From contig CBESWG010000007.1 in the NCBI GenBank assembly GCA_965533275.1, forward strand, positions 43,969 through 107,968: a stretch of DNA of 64,000 nt, given 5' to 3'. This stretch comes from JAUXEH01 sp965533275 (GTDB lineage: Bacteria; Acidobacteriota; Aminicenantia; Aminicenantales; Aminicenantaceae). Of this stretch, positions 1 to 9,095 are shown piece after piece; the first letter of the stretch is position 1; every line of letters starts with the position of its first letter. The notes under the pieces were generated by a model, which did not search any database, was not told the origin of the DNA, and saw only the letters and a program-made list of their open reading frames with translations. The position numbers and the translations under genes were made by a program.

Positions 1-210
1 TTTGGTGTGCCTTTGTCACTCAAGATCCTGCTCACGCTCCCCTTTGTGGCCGCAGCCCTGGCCCTCGGAGTCCTGTTTTTTGCCCTGGTCAGCTGGATCA
101 AGGGATACTGGTATGCCTGCAGCCGTATCCACTACCTGCTGGTTCTACTGGCATTTGTCGGATTCCTGTGGTTTCTCAATCATTGGAACCTTCTCGGTTA
201 TAGGTTTTGA
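1..210 (+). CDS. C-terminal end of a membrane protein (partial, enters from left edge)
   Basis: The reading frame is open from base 1 to a TGA at 208-210, giving 69 visible residues with no convincing start or ribosome site, so this is the tail of a longer gene. The visible part holds two strongly hydrophobic stretches, about residues 8-31 and 42-60, separated by a short loop containing Trp, Lys and Tyr, and it ends in an aromatic/basic tail. Such two-helix tails occur on exported beta-lactamase-fold serine hydrolases in related bacteria, which is my best guess, but the catalytic part lies outside the window. It converges on the VanW-like gene with a gap of only 6 bases. The GTG at 7 is not a supported start. 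Confidence 0.6.
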   Translation, partial: FGVPLSLKILLTLPFVAAALALGVLFFALVSWIKGYWYACSRIHYLLVLLAFVGFLWFLNHWNLLGYRF

Positions 211-216
211 TCCAGA

Positions 217-978
217 TTAGATGGTTTGGTCGTGATCGGCAATAAGATAGGTTTGGCTGCAGATCGTCTCAAACTCCCCCCCTTTTGCAGTTTTCCTCAG
301 CGTCTGGACCACCTCTACTCCGTCCCGGACCTCAAGAGGGAATTCAAGTTGATGCTCCTCGATATTTTCGGGGGAACACAGGGAGCCGATCAGCTCGGTC
401 TCCTCGATGCGGACACGAAAACAGATAGGGAATCCCCGGTTGTTCCGCAGCCTGAGGTCCTTATAGCCATAGGCCGAAGTGGCATCCGCTCCCAGGGGAG
501 TGTAGCGGGTCTCTTCCGTATACAGGTCGACCGAGTGGGGGTGACGCTCGATGACCTCCAGCCCCGCCGTCAATGCCAGATGATAAAGCAGCCCGGACAA
601 CTGGCACAGCCCTCCCCCCACGTCGAAGCCCAGCTTACTGGCTATGATGTTGATGCCTACTTTGTAGCCTGCCCTTTCCGTGGGGTTGCCGACATAGTGC
701 CAATACGCGAAGACCTCACCCGGATCGAGGGGAAGGTCCTGGAAGGTCGCTACGGCGAGCCGAAGGTTGTGTTTCTTGTTCTCGGCCCACTCGCTGATAT
801 TGATGCGTTGGGTGATGGTGATCCGTTCGGGGAAGGCTCGCCCGAGTGAGATCTTTCCCGGAGAATTGCGGGCGAAGCGGAAGCGGATCCCAGTGAAGAT
901 GTCCCTGATGAAGATCCAGGTTGTGCGCATCCGGAACCGGAGCGCACCCGGGATAAAACGCTTTAAGATCCTCTTCAT
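217..978 (-). CDS. VanW-family protein
   Basis: This 253-residue protein matches the VanW family, named after an accessory gene of glycopeptide-resistance clusters; the biochemical role of the family is unknown and it is widespread in bacteria without resistance clusters. The VanW core is visible in the middle: a segment with PGEVFAYW, GYKVG, a glycine-rich GGGLCQLSG and then RHPHSVD, followed by a beta-rich C-terminus. I place the start at the ATG at 978 because a purine-rich AGAGG lies upstream; the frame stays open to 1239, but that extension is low-complexity, proline/serine-rich and not family-like. It is divergent from the PLP decarboxylase gene with about 170 bases between them. No signal peptide is seen. 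Confidence 0.8.
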   Translation of the reverse strand: MKRILKRFIPGALRFRMRTTWIFIRDIFTGIRFRFARNSPGKISLGRAFPERITITQRINISEWAENKKHNLRLAVATFQDLPLDPGEVFAYWHYVGNPTERAGYKVGINIIASKLGFDVGGGLCQLSGLLYHLALTAGLEVIERHPHSVDLYTEETRYTPLGADATSAYGYKDLRLRNNRGFPICFRVRIEETELIGSLCSPENIEEHQLEFPLEVRDGVEVVQTLRKTAKGGEFETICSQTYLIADHDQTI

Positions 979-1148
979 CGGTCCTCTTTTGGCATGTGTA
1001 TGGTAGAGACACGTGCTCTTTTTGTCAATCACTCCCCCCGTAGGAGAAAGCCGGATGAGATTCAGAGAGGAGGAGGGACTGACCACGAGCGCATACCTAA
1101 ATGCGTGCGGTTGGGAGGGAATAATAGGGGGGGGAGGGACTGGAAGGC

Positions 1149-2633
1149 TTGACGTCAGAAGCCAGAGTTGCGAAGATAGTCTCGTCTGATTTGGTATTGT
1201 TTTTTGGAGAACAGCTCGTGCCGGATGATGAATATACAATCGATGAGAGGCTCCTGCAAAGGATCAATGCCTACCTGCAGAAGGACCGCGATCCCACAAT
1301 CCCGGTGACGGGCTTTTTAGCGCCGGAGGAACTTGCAGAGCGGCTGGATCTGTCCCTGCCGGAAACCGGCTGCACCTTGGGCGAGCTGTACCACGCCATC
1401 GACGATTATCTCGAACACGCTGTACGGACCGGCAACACACAGTATTTCAACCAGCTCTGGTCCGGATTCACGCTGCCTGGATTCCTGGGGGAAGTGATCA
1501 CCGGCCTGACCAATACATCCATGTATACCTACGAAGTCGCACCAGTGGCTACGCTCATGGAAAAGGAGCTGATCCGGAAAATGGGCCGGCTGGCCGGCTT
1601 TCAGGCGCCCGAGGGTTTGTTCCTCAGCGGGGGTAGCAACGGCAACCTCCAGGCCATGATGTTGGCCCGTAACGCAGCCCTGCCGGAGGCGAAACATGAA
1701 GGCATGCCTTCAGATGTGAGGCTGGCTGCCTTCGTCTCCGGGGAGGCCCACTACTCCTATGAAAAGGCCGCCAATATCCTCGGCATAGGCATGGATCACG
1801 TGGTCAAGGTCGAGACCGATGAGGCTGGCCGAATGCGGCCCGAGGAGCTCGATCGCAGGGTCAGGGACGCCCGGGCATCCGGGATGGAGCCGTTTTTCAT
1901 CGGAGCCACCGCGGGTACCACGGTCAAGGGGGCCTATGATCCCTTTGAGGAGATCGGTCCTCTGTCCAGACAACACGGGTGCTGGTTCCATGTAGACGGC
2001 TCTCTGGGCGGGACGGCTCTCCTCAGCCCTCGCCACCGCGGCCTCCTCAAGGGACTCGAACAGGCAGATTCGTTTGTGTGGAACGCGCACAAGCTTATGG
2101 GGCTGCCCCTGATCTGTTCGGTGTTCCTGGTGCGGGAGAGGGGGAGCCTCTTCGCCTCGAATTCGGTGACCGGAGCCGATTACATCTTTCATGAGGACAC
2201 GAACGGTACGGCGGACCTCGGACCCCATTCCCTGCAGTGCGGCCGCCGTGTCGATGCGCTTAAACTCTGGCTGAGCTGGAAGTACTACGGGGATAAGGGC
2301 TACGCCGAGCGTGTCGGACGTTTCTTCGAGCTGGCTGAATACGCGGAAAGGATCGTGCGGGACACCCCGGTGCTCGAACTCATGGCGCCGCGTTCTTCGG
2401 TCACCGTCTGTTTCCGCTACATGCCTCCCGATGCTGAGGAGCCCAATGAATTCAACCTCAGGCTGCGTGAGGAACTGGCCCGGAGTGGTCGGAGCCTGGT
2501 CAACTATGCGTACCTGGGTGAGGATATGGCCATGCGCCTGGTGATCGCCAACCACGAGCTGACGCGGGAAGACGTGGATGTGTTTTTCCAGAATGTGATC
2601 TCCACGGCCGAAACATTGCTAAACCAGCCATGA
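1149..2633 (+). CDS. PLP-dependent group II amino-acid decarboxylase
   Basis: Fold-type I PLP enzyme of the glutamate/aromatic-amino-acid decarboxylase group, up to 494 residues, the usual family size. The family removes the alpha-carboxyl group of an amino acid through a pyridoxal phosphate Schiff base. The cofactor lysine is in the SFVWNAHKLMG segment (roughly residue 315), preceded by the FHVDGSLGG segment that carries the PLP-binding Asp, and SGGSNGN earlier binds the phosphate. Substrate cannot be told from sequence; glutamate, aromatic residues or cysteine sulfinate are possible. The longest frame starts with TTG at 1149 after a purine-rich stretch; an in-frame GTG at 1218 with GGAG eight bases upstream is an equally good start and would give 471 residues. 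The DUF711 gene follows after 40 bases, so the two are probably co-transcribed. Confidence 0.88.
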   Translation: MTSEARVAKIVSSDLVLFFGEQLVPDDEYTIDERLLQRINAYLQKDRDPTIPVTGFLAPEELAERLDLSLPETGCTLGELYHAIDDYLEHAVRTGNTQYFNQLWSGFTLPGFLGEVITGLTNTSMYTYEVAPVATLMEKELIRKMGRLAGFQAPEGLFLSGGSNGNLQAMMLARNAALPEAKHEGMPSDVRLAAFVSGEAHYSYEKAANILGIGMDHVVKVETDEAGRMRPEELDRRVRDARASGMEPFFIGATAGTTVKGAYDPFEEIGPLSRQHGCWFHVDGSLGGTALLSPRHRGLLKGLEQADSFVWNAHKLMGLPLICSVFLVRERGSLFASNSVTGADYIFHEDTNGTADLGPHSLQCGRRVDALKLWLSWKYYGDKGYAERVGRFFELAEYAERIVRDTPVLELMAPRSSVTVCFRYMPPDAEEPNEFNLRLREELARSGRSLVNYAYLGEDMAMRLVIANHELTREDVDVFFQNVISTAETLLNQP

Positions 2634-2673
2634 GCGGGCCACCGCCGGTTGGATCTTTCGGAGGAGGGGGAAC

Positions 2674-3903
2674 ATGAAACGAAGATTCCATCGAAGCCTG
2701 ATGATAGTCCTGGTCTTCCTGGCCGGTGTATCCTTTTCCGAGGCGGTGGAGGTCCTCAAACTGAGATGTATCACCGCCGGCATCAACCTGCGGGCCGATG
2801 ATTTTGTCGAGGTCCTGGCCCAGACACGTGAGTTCTTCGAAAAGACCATCCCCGTCCTGCATCAATTTGACTTCCAGCTTCAGGGCGGACGGGTCTGCAC
2901 CAATCCGTTCCCCTTCTATACGCGGGGGCTTTCTCCAGAGGAAACCGTCCTGAGTATCTCCCGGCTCACTGAGTTTGCCGAAGAGCTGAACATTACTCTG
3001 TCCATCGGCCCCGCGATCCAGGATAATCGCTTTGACGAGGAGATGATCGAGAAGGTGTGCGTCCTGCTCAAGGGGCTCCCAGTCAGCAGCAGCATGGTCA
3101 TCTCTTCTCCCGAGCTGGGCATCCACTACGACACCATCCGGGCGGCCGCCCAGACCATCAAGGTCCTGTCCGAAATGGACCCCACACTCAATTTCAATTT
3201 TGCCGCCCTGGCCAACGTGCCTTCAGAAACACCCTTTTTCCCGGCCGCTTTTCACGACCGGGGGTACGACAGCTTCAGCATCGGCACCGAGGCTGCCGGG
3301 ATTGTGATGGAGGTTTGCGCCGAGGCATCAAATGTCCTACAGGCGAAGAATATGCTTCAGGAGCGGCTCGACTTCGAGTTCAAAAAGGTGGCGCGGTTCG
3401 GGCGTTCGATACAAATGCAGACCGGATGGCGATTCGAGGGTGTGGACACTTCGCCAGCCCCCCTCAAGGCGGTCAGCATCGGGCTGGCCGTGGAGAGCCT
3501 CGTCAAGGCTCCCTTCGGCTCACCTGGGACGCTTGCAGCCTGCGCCCTCATCACGGACGTGATTAAAGCCGTCCCGGTACCCAAGGCCGGCTACTGCGGC
3601 CTGATGCTGCCTGTGATGGAGGACAATGTGCTGGCACACAGAGCCACCGAGAGGCGGTTCGGCCTGGACGAGCTGTTGAGCTATTCAGCGGTGTGCGGGA
3701 CCGGACTGGATGTGGTCCCTCTCCCCGGAGACATCTCTTTCGAAAAAATCGAACGGATCCTGTTGGATGTGGCAGCACTTTCGCTAAAGCTGAACAAGCC
3801 CCTGTCTGCAAGGCTCCTTCCGATCAAAGGCCTCGCGGCCGGAGATATGGTGGAGCTCGATTCCGAGTACCTTGTCCCGACGAGAGTGTTTCAGGTCAAG
3901 TGA
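2674..3903 (+). CDS. Exported DUF711-family protein
   Basis: The 409-residue product matches DUF711 (UPF0210), a family of unknown function; cytosolic members are usually near 450 residues. Recognisable family stretches are LKLRCITAGIN near residue 30, a conserved SFSIGTEAAG segment in the middle, and CALITDVIKAVPVPKAGYCGLMLPVMED near residues 290-320. Unlike most members it begins with a clear secretion signal, a positively charged MKRRFHR followed by a hydrophobic core to about residue 24. The start is supported by GGAGGAGG just upstream. It follows the PLP decarboxylase by 40 bases on the same strand, suggesting a shared transcript, though a periplasmic protein working with a cytosolic enzyme would be unusual. 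No reaction can be assigned. Confidence 0.85.
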   Translation: MKRRFHRSLMIVLVFLAGVSFSEAVEVLKLRCITAGINLRADDFVEVLAQTREFFEKTIPVLHQFDFQLQGGRVCTNPFPFYTRGLSPEETVLSISRLTEFAEELNITLSIGPAIQDNRFDEEMIEKVCVLLKGLPVSSSMVISSPELGIHYDTIRAAAQTIKVLSEMDPTLNFNFAALANVPSETPFFPAAFHDRGYDSFSIGTEAAGIVMEVCAEASNVLQAKNMLQERLDFEFKKVARFGRSIQMQTGWRFEGVDTSPAPLKAVSIGLAVESLVKAPFGSPGTLAACALITDVIKAVPVPKAGYCGLMLPVMEDNVLAHRATERRFGLDELLSYSAVCGTGLDVVPLPGDISFEKIERILLDVAALSLKLNKPLSARLLPIKGLAAGDMVELDSEYLVPTRVFQVK

Positions 3904-3959
3904 TAACGCCTGAATTTGTACTGCGAACGAATTGTTATTGCCGGCTATGAGACGTGGCC

Positions 3960-4973
3960 TCAGTAGGTTTCTCTGTGCAGTTCCCAGACCTCACGTTCCC
4001 CGTTGAATTTCAGGTAGTAGAAGGAATCTCTAGAGAACGCATGGGGATATGTGTCCACCAGGCTGTCTTGTTCGAACAAAGGGAAGAATCCCTCGTGAAG
4101 GACGGTTCCCTCGAGGTCAAGGATCACGAATTCGACTCCATCTCCTTCCTGCCTGTAGGTCCGCACGAAGATCTTCCCCTCCTGAACCTGCATTCCCCGG
4201 ATGGCCGGGAAGTAACGGGGATACTCGATCTTGAATCTTTGAGCAACGGCCCGCCACTCACCGCCGCCTCTCGGATGGGCCATCTGCTGCTGGATAAACT
4301 CGTCCCGATATTCCTCCGTGATTCGAATTTGTTCGCGTTCTTTGTGTATAGTACGAAGCTTTTCCCCCCTTGCACTATACACGCTGATGTGGAAGCCCAG
4401 AGTGCTGTCGGCCACGAAGACCTTGTCGTCATGCGTATCGAAGTTGAAGTAGTCATTGATCGCATAGATGATGCCGCGCCGACGGGCCTGCTCCTGATGG
4501 TTCTGCTGCAGTACCATGAGATGCCCCTGGTCCTGGTCCAGGAGGTTGATCATGCGGTATCTTACTTCTTCCTCGTTTCGTGCGCCGAGACTCGCATATC
4601 TGTCCGCAACAGGGAGGAGGCGGACCATTGCGTACTGCCGTTTTTCGTTCAGGAGTCTGCCGGACCGTGAATAGGTGGAAAACTTGCCGAACGTCCCAAA
4701 GAAGAGGCGGTCGGGCAGGACCTTGAGGTAGGGAGTGCGGGGAAACTCGCCGGGCCCCTCGCCCTTCTTGCCGATCGTGCGTACGGTCTGGTGTATGGAG
4801 AGCGAATACACGACCACCTGGTTGGCGGATTCGATGACGTATAGGGAATCCCCGTCTATATAGATCCTGGAAGGCCGGACAACGTCTGGATAATCCGCCA
4901 GTTTTTCTGCAGAGGCTGCTGAATTCAGAAAGATCAACAGGAGCGCGATGGCTCCGATTTTGCCTATCCTCAT
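3960..4973 (-). CDS. Exported six-bladed beta-propeller protein
   Basis: A 337-residue protein with a secretion signal (residues 1-22, cleavage after an Ala-Ser-Ala stretch) followed by repeated beta-rich blades of the NHL/six-bladed beta-propeller type (DUF5128-like). The signature GKKGEGPGEF is at about residues 68-77 and recurs in three other proteins of this window. These proteins are thought to be extracytoplasmic binding or scaffold proteins; no enzymatic motif is visible. GGAGGAGG precedes the ATG by a few bases. It lies downstream of the serine hydrolase gene (114-base gap) and the HTH/FG-GAP regulator on the same strand, forming the third member of a cassette that recurs near the right end of the window. 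Confidence 0.85.
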   Translation of the reverse strand: MRIGKIGAIALLLIFLNSAASAEKLADYPDVVRPSRIYIDGDSLYVIESANQVVVYSLSIHQTVRTIGKKGEGPGEFPRTPYLKVLPDRLFFGTFGKFSTYSRSGRLLNEKRQYAMVRLLPVADRYASLGARNEEEVRYRMINLLDQDQGHLMVLQQNHQEQARRRGIIYAINDYFNFDTHDDKVFVADSTLGFHISVYSARGEKLRTIHKEREQIRITEEYRDEFIQQQMAHPRGGGEWRAVAQRFKIEYPRYFPAIRGMQVQEGKIFVRTYRQEGDGVEFVILDLEGTVLHEGFFPLFEQDSLVDTYPHAFSRDSFYYLKFNGEREVWELHRETY

Positions 4974-5087
4974 TCTACCTCCTCCAATTTCCTATCACGA
5001 ACACAGCTCAGACCATCCGTGTCATCGTGAGTGCGGTGAAGCGATCCAACAGGTCATCTACTGCATCACGAATAAAGCGAAGAACCC

Positions 5088-6797
5088 TCACTTTTTGTCG
5101 AACCGCAGATTCCACACCCGGCCTCCGGTGAGCAGGAAACCCTGGATCCGGCCCGCGCCGTCCCTCTGAAATACGAGCCTCCGGAAATACCAACGCCTCC
5201 CGGTGAAGGTGTCTTTTTCCGTCCAGATCAGCGGGATCTCGCCGTGCCTGAAATGGTGAGCTGCGAGCCTCCCATCCCGGAACCTGAGCGAATAGGATGT
5301 CATGAGCTCCTCGCTTGTGTACACTCCCTCAATGGCTCCTATCTGAGCTTCGGACAGGGGCAGGGATTCGGTCCGCTTCCCCTCCAAGTTCTGGCCGCCG
5401 GAGAGAACGGTCAGACTCTCCACATAGTAGTCGTTGTCGGGATGGAATGTGATCACTAAATCCTCTCCCTTGACGAAATATCGGAGCATGGCCTCCGGGA
5501 AGAGCTCCACCTTGCCTCGAGCGGGATGTACAGCAAACAGGCGGTCTTCCTCCTTGATGATCTCGAGTCTGGTCCCGTCGTCCAGGCCGTAGGTCCCGAC
5601 GAAGATCTCATAGTTCATAGGATCGACCTCGGCCACCTTCCGCTCGCCGGGTGGAGCCACCTGGCCTTTCTTTTCAGGAGCCGGAAGCAGGTCCTCTTCC
5701 AGGTACATCTCCGCTATCAGCTCGCCGAGACGGTTCGGGCCCATGCTCCCCAGGTTGCTCAGCACGGACACGGCAAACTTCTGGTCTGGAAAGATCCCCA
5801 GCCAGGTCCGGAAGCCGGCATCGGCCCCGCCGTGGGAGATCATGCGAACCCCCCTGTGGTCCCGGATTCCGAGGCCAAATCCATAGGGGATCTCGCGGCC
5901 GCTGTTGAGCACGGCCAGTTCCTGCATCTGTGCCATGATTTCCGGGGTTCCTACACGGGGATCCATGAAGTTGGAGGCCCACTTGAGGAGATCCCCGACC
6001 GTGGTGAAGAGGCTGGTGGCCCCGGCGTTGGCATAGCTCAGGACGCTTTTGTGAAAGTCCCCGTTTTCCTCTGGCTTGTAGGAGTAGGCCCGCTCCGGGA
6101 CGATCAGTTCATGGCTGTCGTGGAAGTGAGTATGGTTCATACCCAGCGGTTCGAACAGGTTATTTTTGGTCCAGGCAGCGAAGGATACACCTGTGACGCG
6201 CGCCACGATCTCACCCAGGAGTGTGTATCCGGTGTTGCAGTACAGGTGTTCCTCTCCGGGTTCGAAATTGAGCTCCCTCTGATGCTGGACCATGGTGAGG
6301 ATGTGCTCGCGGGTGATGACGTCGTCCAGCCGCCACCCCGCCATGGCCAGCGCCTCCCACTGGTCCCGCAGGCCGCTGGTGTGGTGGATCAGGTGCCGGA
6401 GAGTGATGATGCTGCCGAAGTCCGGGACCTCGGGCAGGTATTTTCGGATGTCGTCATCCAGCGAAAGGGCTCCCTGCTGCGCAAGCAGGGTCACGGCAAA
6501 GGCAGTGAACTGCTTGGACACAGAGGCCACATGAAAAATGGTGTCCGGTGTGATGGGGACCCCGTACTCCAGCTGCGCTATCCCGTAGCCGCGGCTGAAG
6601 ACGATGTTGCCGTCTCTGAGCACGGCTACAGCCGCGCCTGGGGACTCCAGCGTGTCCCATTCCCTGAACAGCGTATCGATCCGGGCCGCAAAGGGGTCAT
6701 CCGGAGGATGGGGGGCCTTCTGACAGCCGGAGGCGCAGACCAGGAGTCCCAGGACTACGACAAGAATCGGGATGTGTGTCTTTTTTCTTTGTGTCAC
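5088..6797 (-). CDS. Lipoprotein serine hydrolase, beta-lactamase/D-Ala-D-Ala carboxypeptidase fold
   Basis: A 569-residue exported hydrolase of the class C beta-lactamase/esterase superfamily. The N-terminus has a hydrophobic signal and a lipobox-like ending at Cys25, so it is probably lipid-anchored. The three superfamily motifs are all present: S92-V-S-K95 (nucleophile and general base), Y186-C-N188, and H322-G-G in place of KTG. After the catalytic domain (to about residue 380) comes a roughly 190-residue beta-rich C-terminal domain. The likely substrate is a peptide, peptidoglycan stem or ester; sequence alone does not decide. The start is a GTG with GGGAG closely upstream. It follows the HTH/FG-GAP regulator by only 24 bases, so the two are very likely co-transcribed and the regulator may control this enzyme. 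Confidence 0.9.
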   Translation of the reverse strand: MTQRKKTHIPILVVVLGLLVCASGCQKAPHPPDDPFAARIDTLFREWDTLESPGAAVAVLRDGNIVFSRGYGIAQLEYGVPITPDTIFHVASVSKQFTAFAVTLLAQQGALSLDDDIRKYLPEVPDFGSIITLRHLIHHTSGLRDQWEALAMAGWRLDDVITREHILTMVQHQRELNFEPGEEHLYCNTGYTLLGEIVARVTGVSFAAWTKNNLFEPLGMNHTHFHDSHELIVPERAYSYKPEENGDFHKSVLSYANAGATSLFTTVGDLLKWASNFMDPRVGTPEIMAQMQELAVLNSGREIPYGFGLGIRDHRGVRMISHGGADAGFRTWLGIFPDQKFAVSVLSNLGSMGPNRLGELIAEMYLEEDLLPAPEKKGQVAPPGERKVAEVDPMNYEIFVGTYGLDDGTRLEIIKEEDRLFAVHPARGKVELFPEAMLRYFVKGEDLVITFHPDNDYYVESLTVLSGGQNLEGKRTESLPLSEAQIGAIEGVYTSEELMTSYSLRFRDGRLAAHHFRHGEIPLIWTEKDTFTGRRWYFRRLVFQRDGAGRIQGFLLTGGRVWNLRFDKK

Positions 6798-6821
6798 GGT
6801 GCTCCCTCAATTGAGCGGAAT

Positions 6822-8135
6822 CTATCTCACACCCCGAGATTCCAGCCATTCTCCGTCATGAAAATAGCGAACGCCGGCCATCAGCCGCTGCCGGTACTCG
6901 TCATCCAGTTCGCTGTCGACCAGGCCCGCAGTGCGGGCCTCGTTGTGTAGCTTTCGGAAGGTGTTGCTGAAAGTCACAAAGTGGACGGAGAGATCCGGAT
7001 TCAGCTCGAAGATCAGTCTGCCGTGCTCGTTAGTGAGTTCAAGGCGGCCTGTACTCTGAACCTCGATGGTCAGGATACCTTCGGTGGGATAATCTCTTCT
7101 GATATCTGTTCGGGGGAAAAGGATGTAGGAGAGCTGTGTTCCGGTTTCCAGCTCCGCACATTTGTAGTAGTCATCTGTGTGCGGGGACTGCCCTGCGATG
7201 GTGTTGGGGTTGAAGACAGCAAAGAAGCCCCTCCCGTATTCATTGCTCACACCCGAGATCAGTATTTCATCCGTACCATTGCCGTTCAGGTCGTGACAGA
7301 CGATGTCCATGAGGTATCCGGCGTTCCAGTATTCGGAAAGCATGCGGCCCTGCCCGTCCAGGATGGCCAGCTGGCAGGGCCAGTCCGGTTTCTGAACAGA
7401 AATGACCAGGACCTCAGGGCTCCCGTCCTTATCCAGGTCAGCGAGTTCGAATCCCTTTATGCGGTAGTCGGCGGAATACACTTTCGGCCCGAACCGGAGC
7501 TCGCGGCCCCCCTTGAACCGCCAGAGCTCTTTTCCCAGATGGTCGAAACAGATCAGGTCTCCCTCGTTCGTCTCGTCCTGAGTCTGGATGCTGAACAGGA
7601 CCTCTTTCCTTTTATTTCCAAGAATGTCTTTAATGATTATCAGAGGGAATTCAACACCGTGGGCAAGTGCCTGTTTATACTGCCAGCATACTCGGTAACT
7701 GCTGTCTGAGGCGAGGTTCTCTATGCCCGTCTCATATTCCCAGAGCCTCCTGCCGTCCTGGTTCAGGACAATGAGGGTGGAGCCCTCGATCCTGAAATCA
7801 GCCGGATCCCTATCCAAAGAGAGGCGGTTGATGATATAGAATCCTGCCAATCCAATCAGCACGCAGGTGACCGCGATGGTCACGATCTTGTATTCGGCCG
7901 GCATACTCAACAGCTGTCCCATTCCGTTTCCGTTCTTGGCCTGTTTCCTGAGCCAGCGGTCGAGCTCGTGTGTGTAGGCAAAGACCCGGGCCTTCTCGGA
8001 TCCACCGAGGCGGTGGACCGGCAGTTTCTTTGTGACCTCCCATCGTCTGCACGTCCGTATGTCGCAGCCAAGGTGGGTGGAGATTTCCTTCCAGGAGTTC
8101 AGTCGATCCTTGGCATCTGAATTGTTTTTCTTCAT
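6822..8135 (-). CDS. Membrane-tethered HTH regulator with extracytoplasmic FG-GAP domain (copy 1)
   Basis: A 437-residue protein with a ToxR/CadC-like layout. Residues 12-62 form a winged-helix/MerR-like DNA-binding unit (SWKEI, then R-TCRRWE, LPVHR, and a VFAY-x3-ELD-x-WL end) known from Acidobacteria-type regulators. One hydrophobic helix spans about 82-102. The rest is beta-rich with FG-GAP/VCBS calcium-binding loops at DLDKDGSPE (233-241) and DLNGNGTDE (282-290). I infer cytoplasmic DNA binding linked to a sensor outside the membrane. The ATG at 8135 is chosen because the HTH begins right after it; the frame is open to 8177. The paralog at 57997-59355 matches along its full length. The serine hydrolase follows after 24 bases. 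No receiver or kinase domain is present. Confidence 0.85.
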   Translation of the reverse strand: MKKNNSDAKDRLNSWKEISTHLGCDIRTCRRWEVTKKLPVHRLGGSEKARVFAYTHELDRWLRKQAKNGNGMGQLLSMPAEYKIVTIAVTCVLIGLAGFYIINRLSLDRDPADFRIEGSTLIVLNQDGRRLWEYETGIENLASDSSYRVCWQYKQALAHGVEFPLIIIKDILGNKRKEVLFSIQTQDETNEGDLICFDHLGKELWRFKGGRELRFGPKVYSADYRIKGFELADLDKDGSPEVLVISVQKPDWPCQLAILDGQGRMLSEYWNAGYLMDIVCHDLNGNGTDEILISGVSNEYGRGFFAVFNPNTIAGQSPHTDDYYKCAELETGTQLSYILFPRTDIRRDYPTEGILTIEVQSTGRLELTNEHGRLIFELNPDLSVHFVTFSNTFRKLHNEARTAGLVDSELDDEYRQRLMAGVRYFHDGEWLESRGVR

Positions 8136-8313
8136 GAGCCTTCGTTGGGATAAATCTACAAGAACCTCTGATTCCAAGTCAAGTGTGTTCCTGCATAAAT
8201 ATCTCTGCCATGTTCATTCAGTAGGTTGTTCCGATGGCTTTGGCTCCTGAATATGTTATCCTGGGATCGTTGATTAATCGGGGAGCAGATGGTCTAATAG
8301 GGCCGGCGATAAA

Positions 8314-9057
8314 ATGAACAATATACTGCAAAAAGAGATGCTGGTCAGGGCTGTAGACATCGACTTCCAGGGCAAGATCCGGGCCGACATGTTTCTCAAC
8401 GGCCTCATGGAAGCCGCCTCTGAACACGCGGCCCGCCTGGGTGTGTCCGTGCTGGACATGTTCAAGCTGAACCTCACCTGGGTCCTTTCCCGTTGGCATG
8501 TCAAGATCCAGCGCTACCCCGAGCTGTGGAAGAGCTTTAATGTACACACCTGGCCGTCTCTCCGGCAAGGGAGCTTCTCGCTGCGGGAGTTCGAGGTCTT
8601 CGACGAAAAAGGCCCCCTCGCTCTAGCCACGACTTCCTGGCTTGCTTTGAATCTCGCCACAAAAAAGCCCGTGCGGATGGAGGAGTTTCTGCCGGACTTC
8701 GAACTGGAAACGAGGCGGCCCCTGCCCGATGAGTTTGCTCCACTCCCCAGGCTCGAGGAACCCGACCTGGAGCGGGAATATCCGGTGTTCCGCAGCTACC
8801 TGGATGTCAATCGTCATGTCACAAGCACAGCCTATGTGCTGTGGGCGCTGGAGACGACGCCGGAAGACATTCTTCTCAAGCTGCGGCCTGCGGAGATCGA
8901 GATTAACTACCGGGCGGAGACCTTCTACGGAGACCGGATCGTCTCTCGTTCGCAGAGGCTGCATGAGGCTGAGCAGCTCACCTTTCTGCACACGCTGCTG
9001 CGTGCCGGGGATGAAAAAGAGTTGGCCATCCTCCGCACGGTCTGGGCGGATATTTAA
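8314..9057 (+). CDS. Acyl-ACP thioesterase
   Basis: A 247-residue double hot-dog fold thioesterase of the FatA/FatB-like family, which releases free fatty acids from acyl carrier protein in the cytosol. The N-terminal hot dog has VRAVDIDFQGKI and MEAASEHAARLG, the typical opening; the second carries DVNRHVTSTAYVLW (about residues 164-177), where Asn and His belong to the catalytic network. Length agrees with bacterial members (about 240-260). The ATG at 8314 has only a weak purine run upstream. It is divergent from the HTH/FG-GAP regulator and convergent with the large ATPase gene; nothing nearby is otherwise lipid-related. Confidence 0.88.
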   Translation: MNNILQKEMLVRAVDIDFQGKIRADMFLNGLMEAASEHAARLGVSVLDMFKLNLTWVLSRWHVKIQRYPELWKSFNVHTWPSLRQGSFSLREFEVFDEKGPLALATTSWLALNLATKKPVRMEEFLPDFELETRRPLPDEFAPLPRLEEPDLEREYPVFRSYLDVNRHVTSTAYVLWALETTPEDILLKLRPAEIEINYRAETFYGDRIVSRSQRLHEAEQLTFLHTLLRAGDEKELAILRTVWADI

Positions 9058-9059
9058 AA

Positions 9060-9095
9060 AACAAAAACAAAAAAGGAGCGGTCCCCGTTTTTGTT
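9060..9095. terminator. Possible bidirectional terminator between convergent genes
   Basis: A 9-base perfect inverted repeat, AACAAAAAC at 9060-9068 and GTTTTTGTT at 9087-9095, encloses a GC-richer centre containing GGAG and TCCCC. It sits exactly where the thioesterase gene (stop at 9057) meets the ATPase gene (stop codon 9094-9096). The stem is AT-rich and therefore weak, so this is a plausible but unproven terminator for both transcripts. Confidence 0.35.

Noticed and set aside
1128..1138. Run of G (GGGGGGGG) before the decarboxylase gene as a phase-variation tract
   Set aside because: It is short, and lies before the start where length changes would not shift the frame; no repeat-unit evidence.
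5526..6950. Plus-strand frame of 474 codons opposite the serine hydrolase
   Set aside because: Antisense shadow; the minus-strand gene has all three catalytic motifs.
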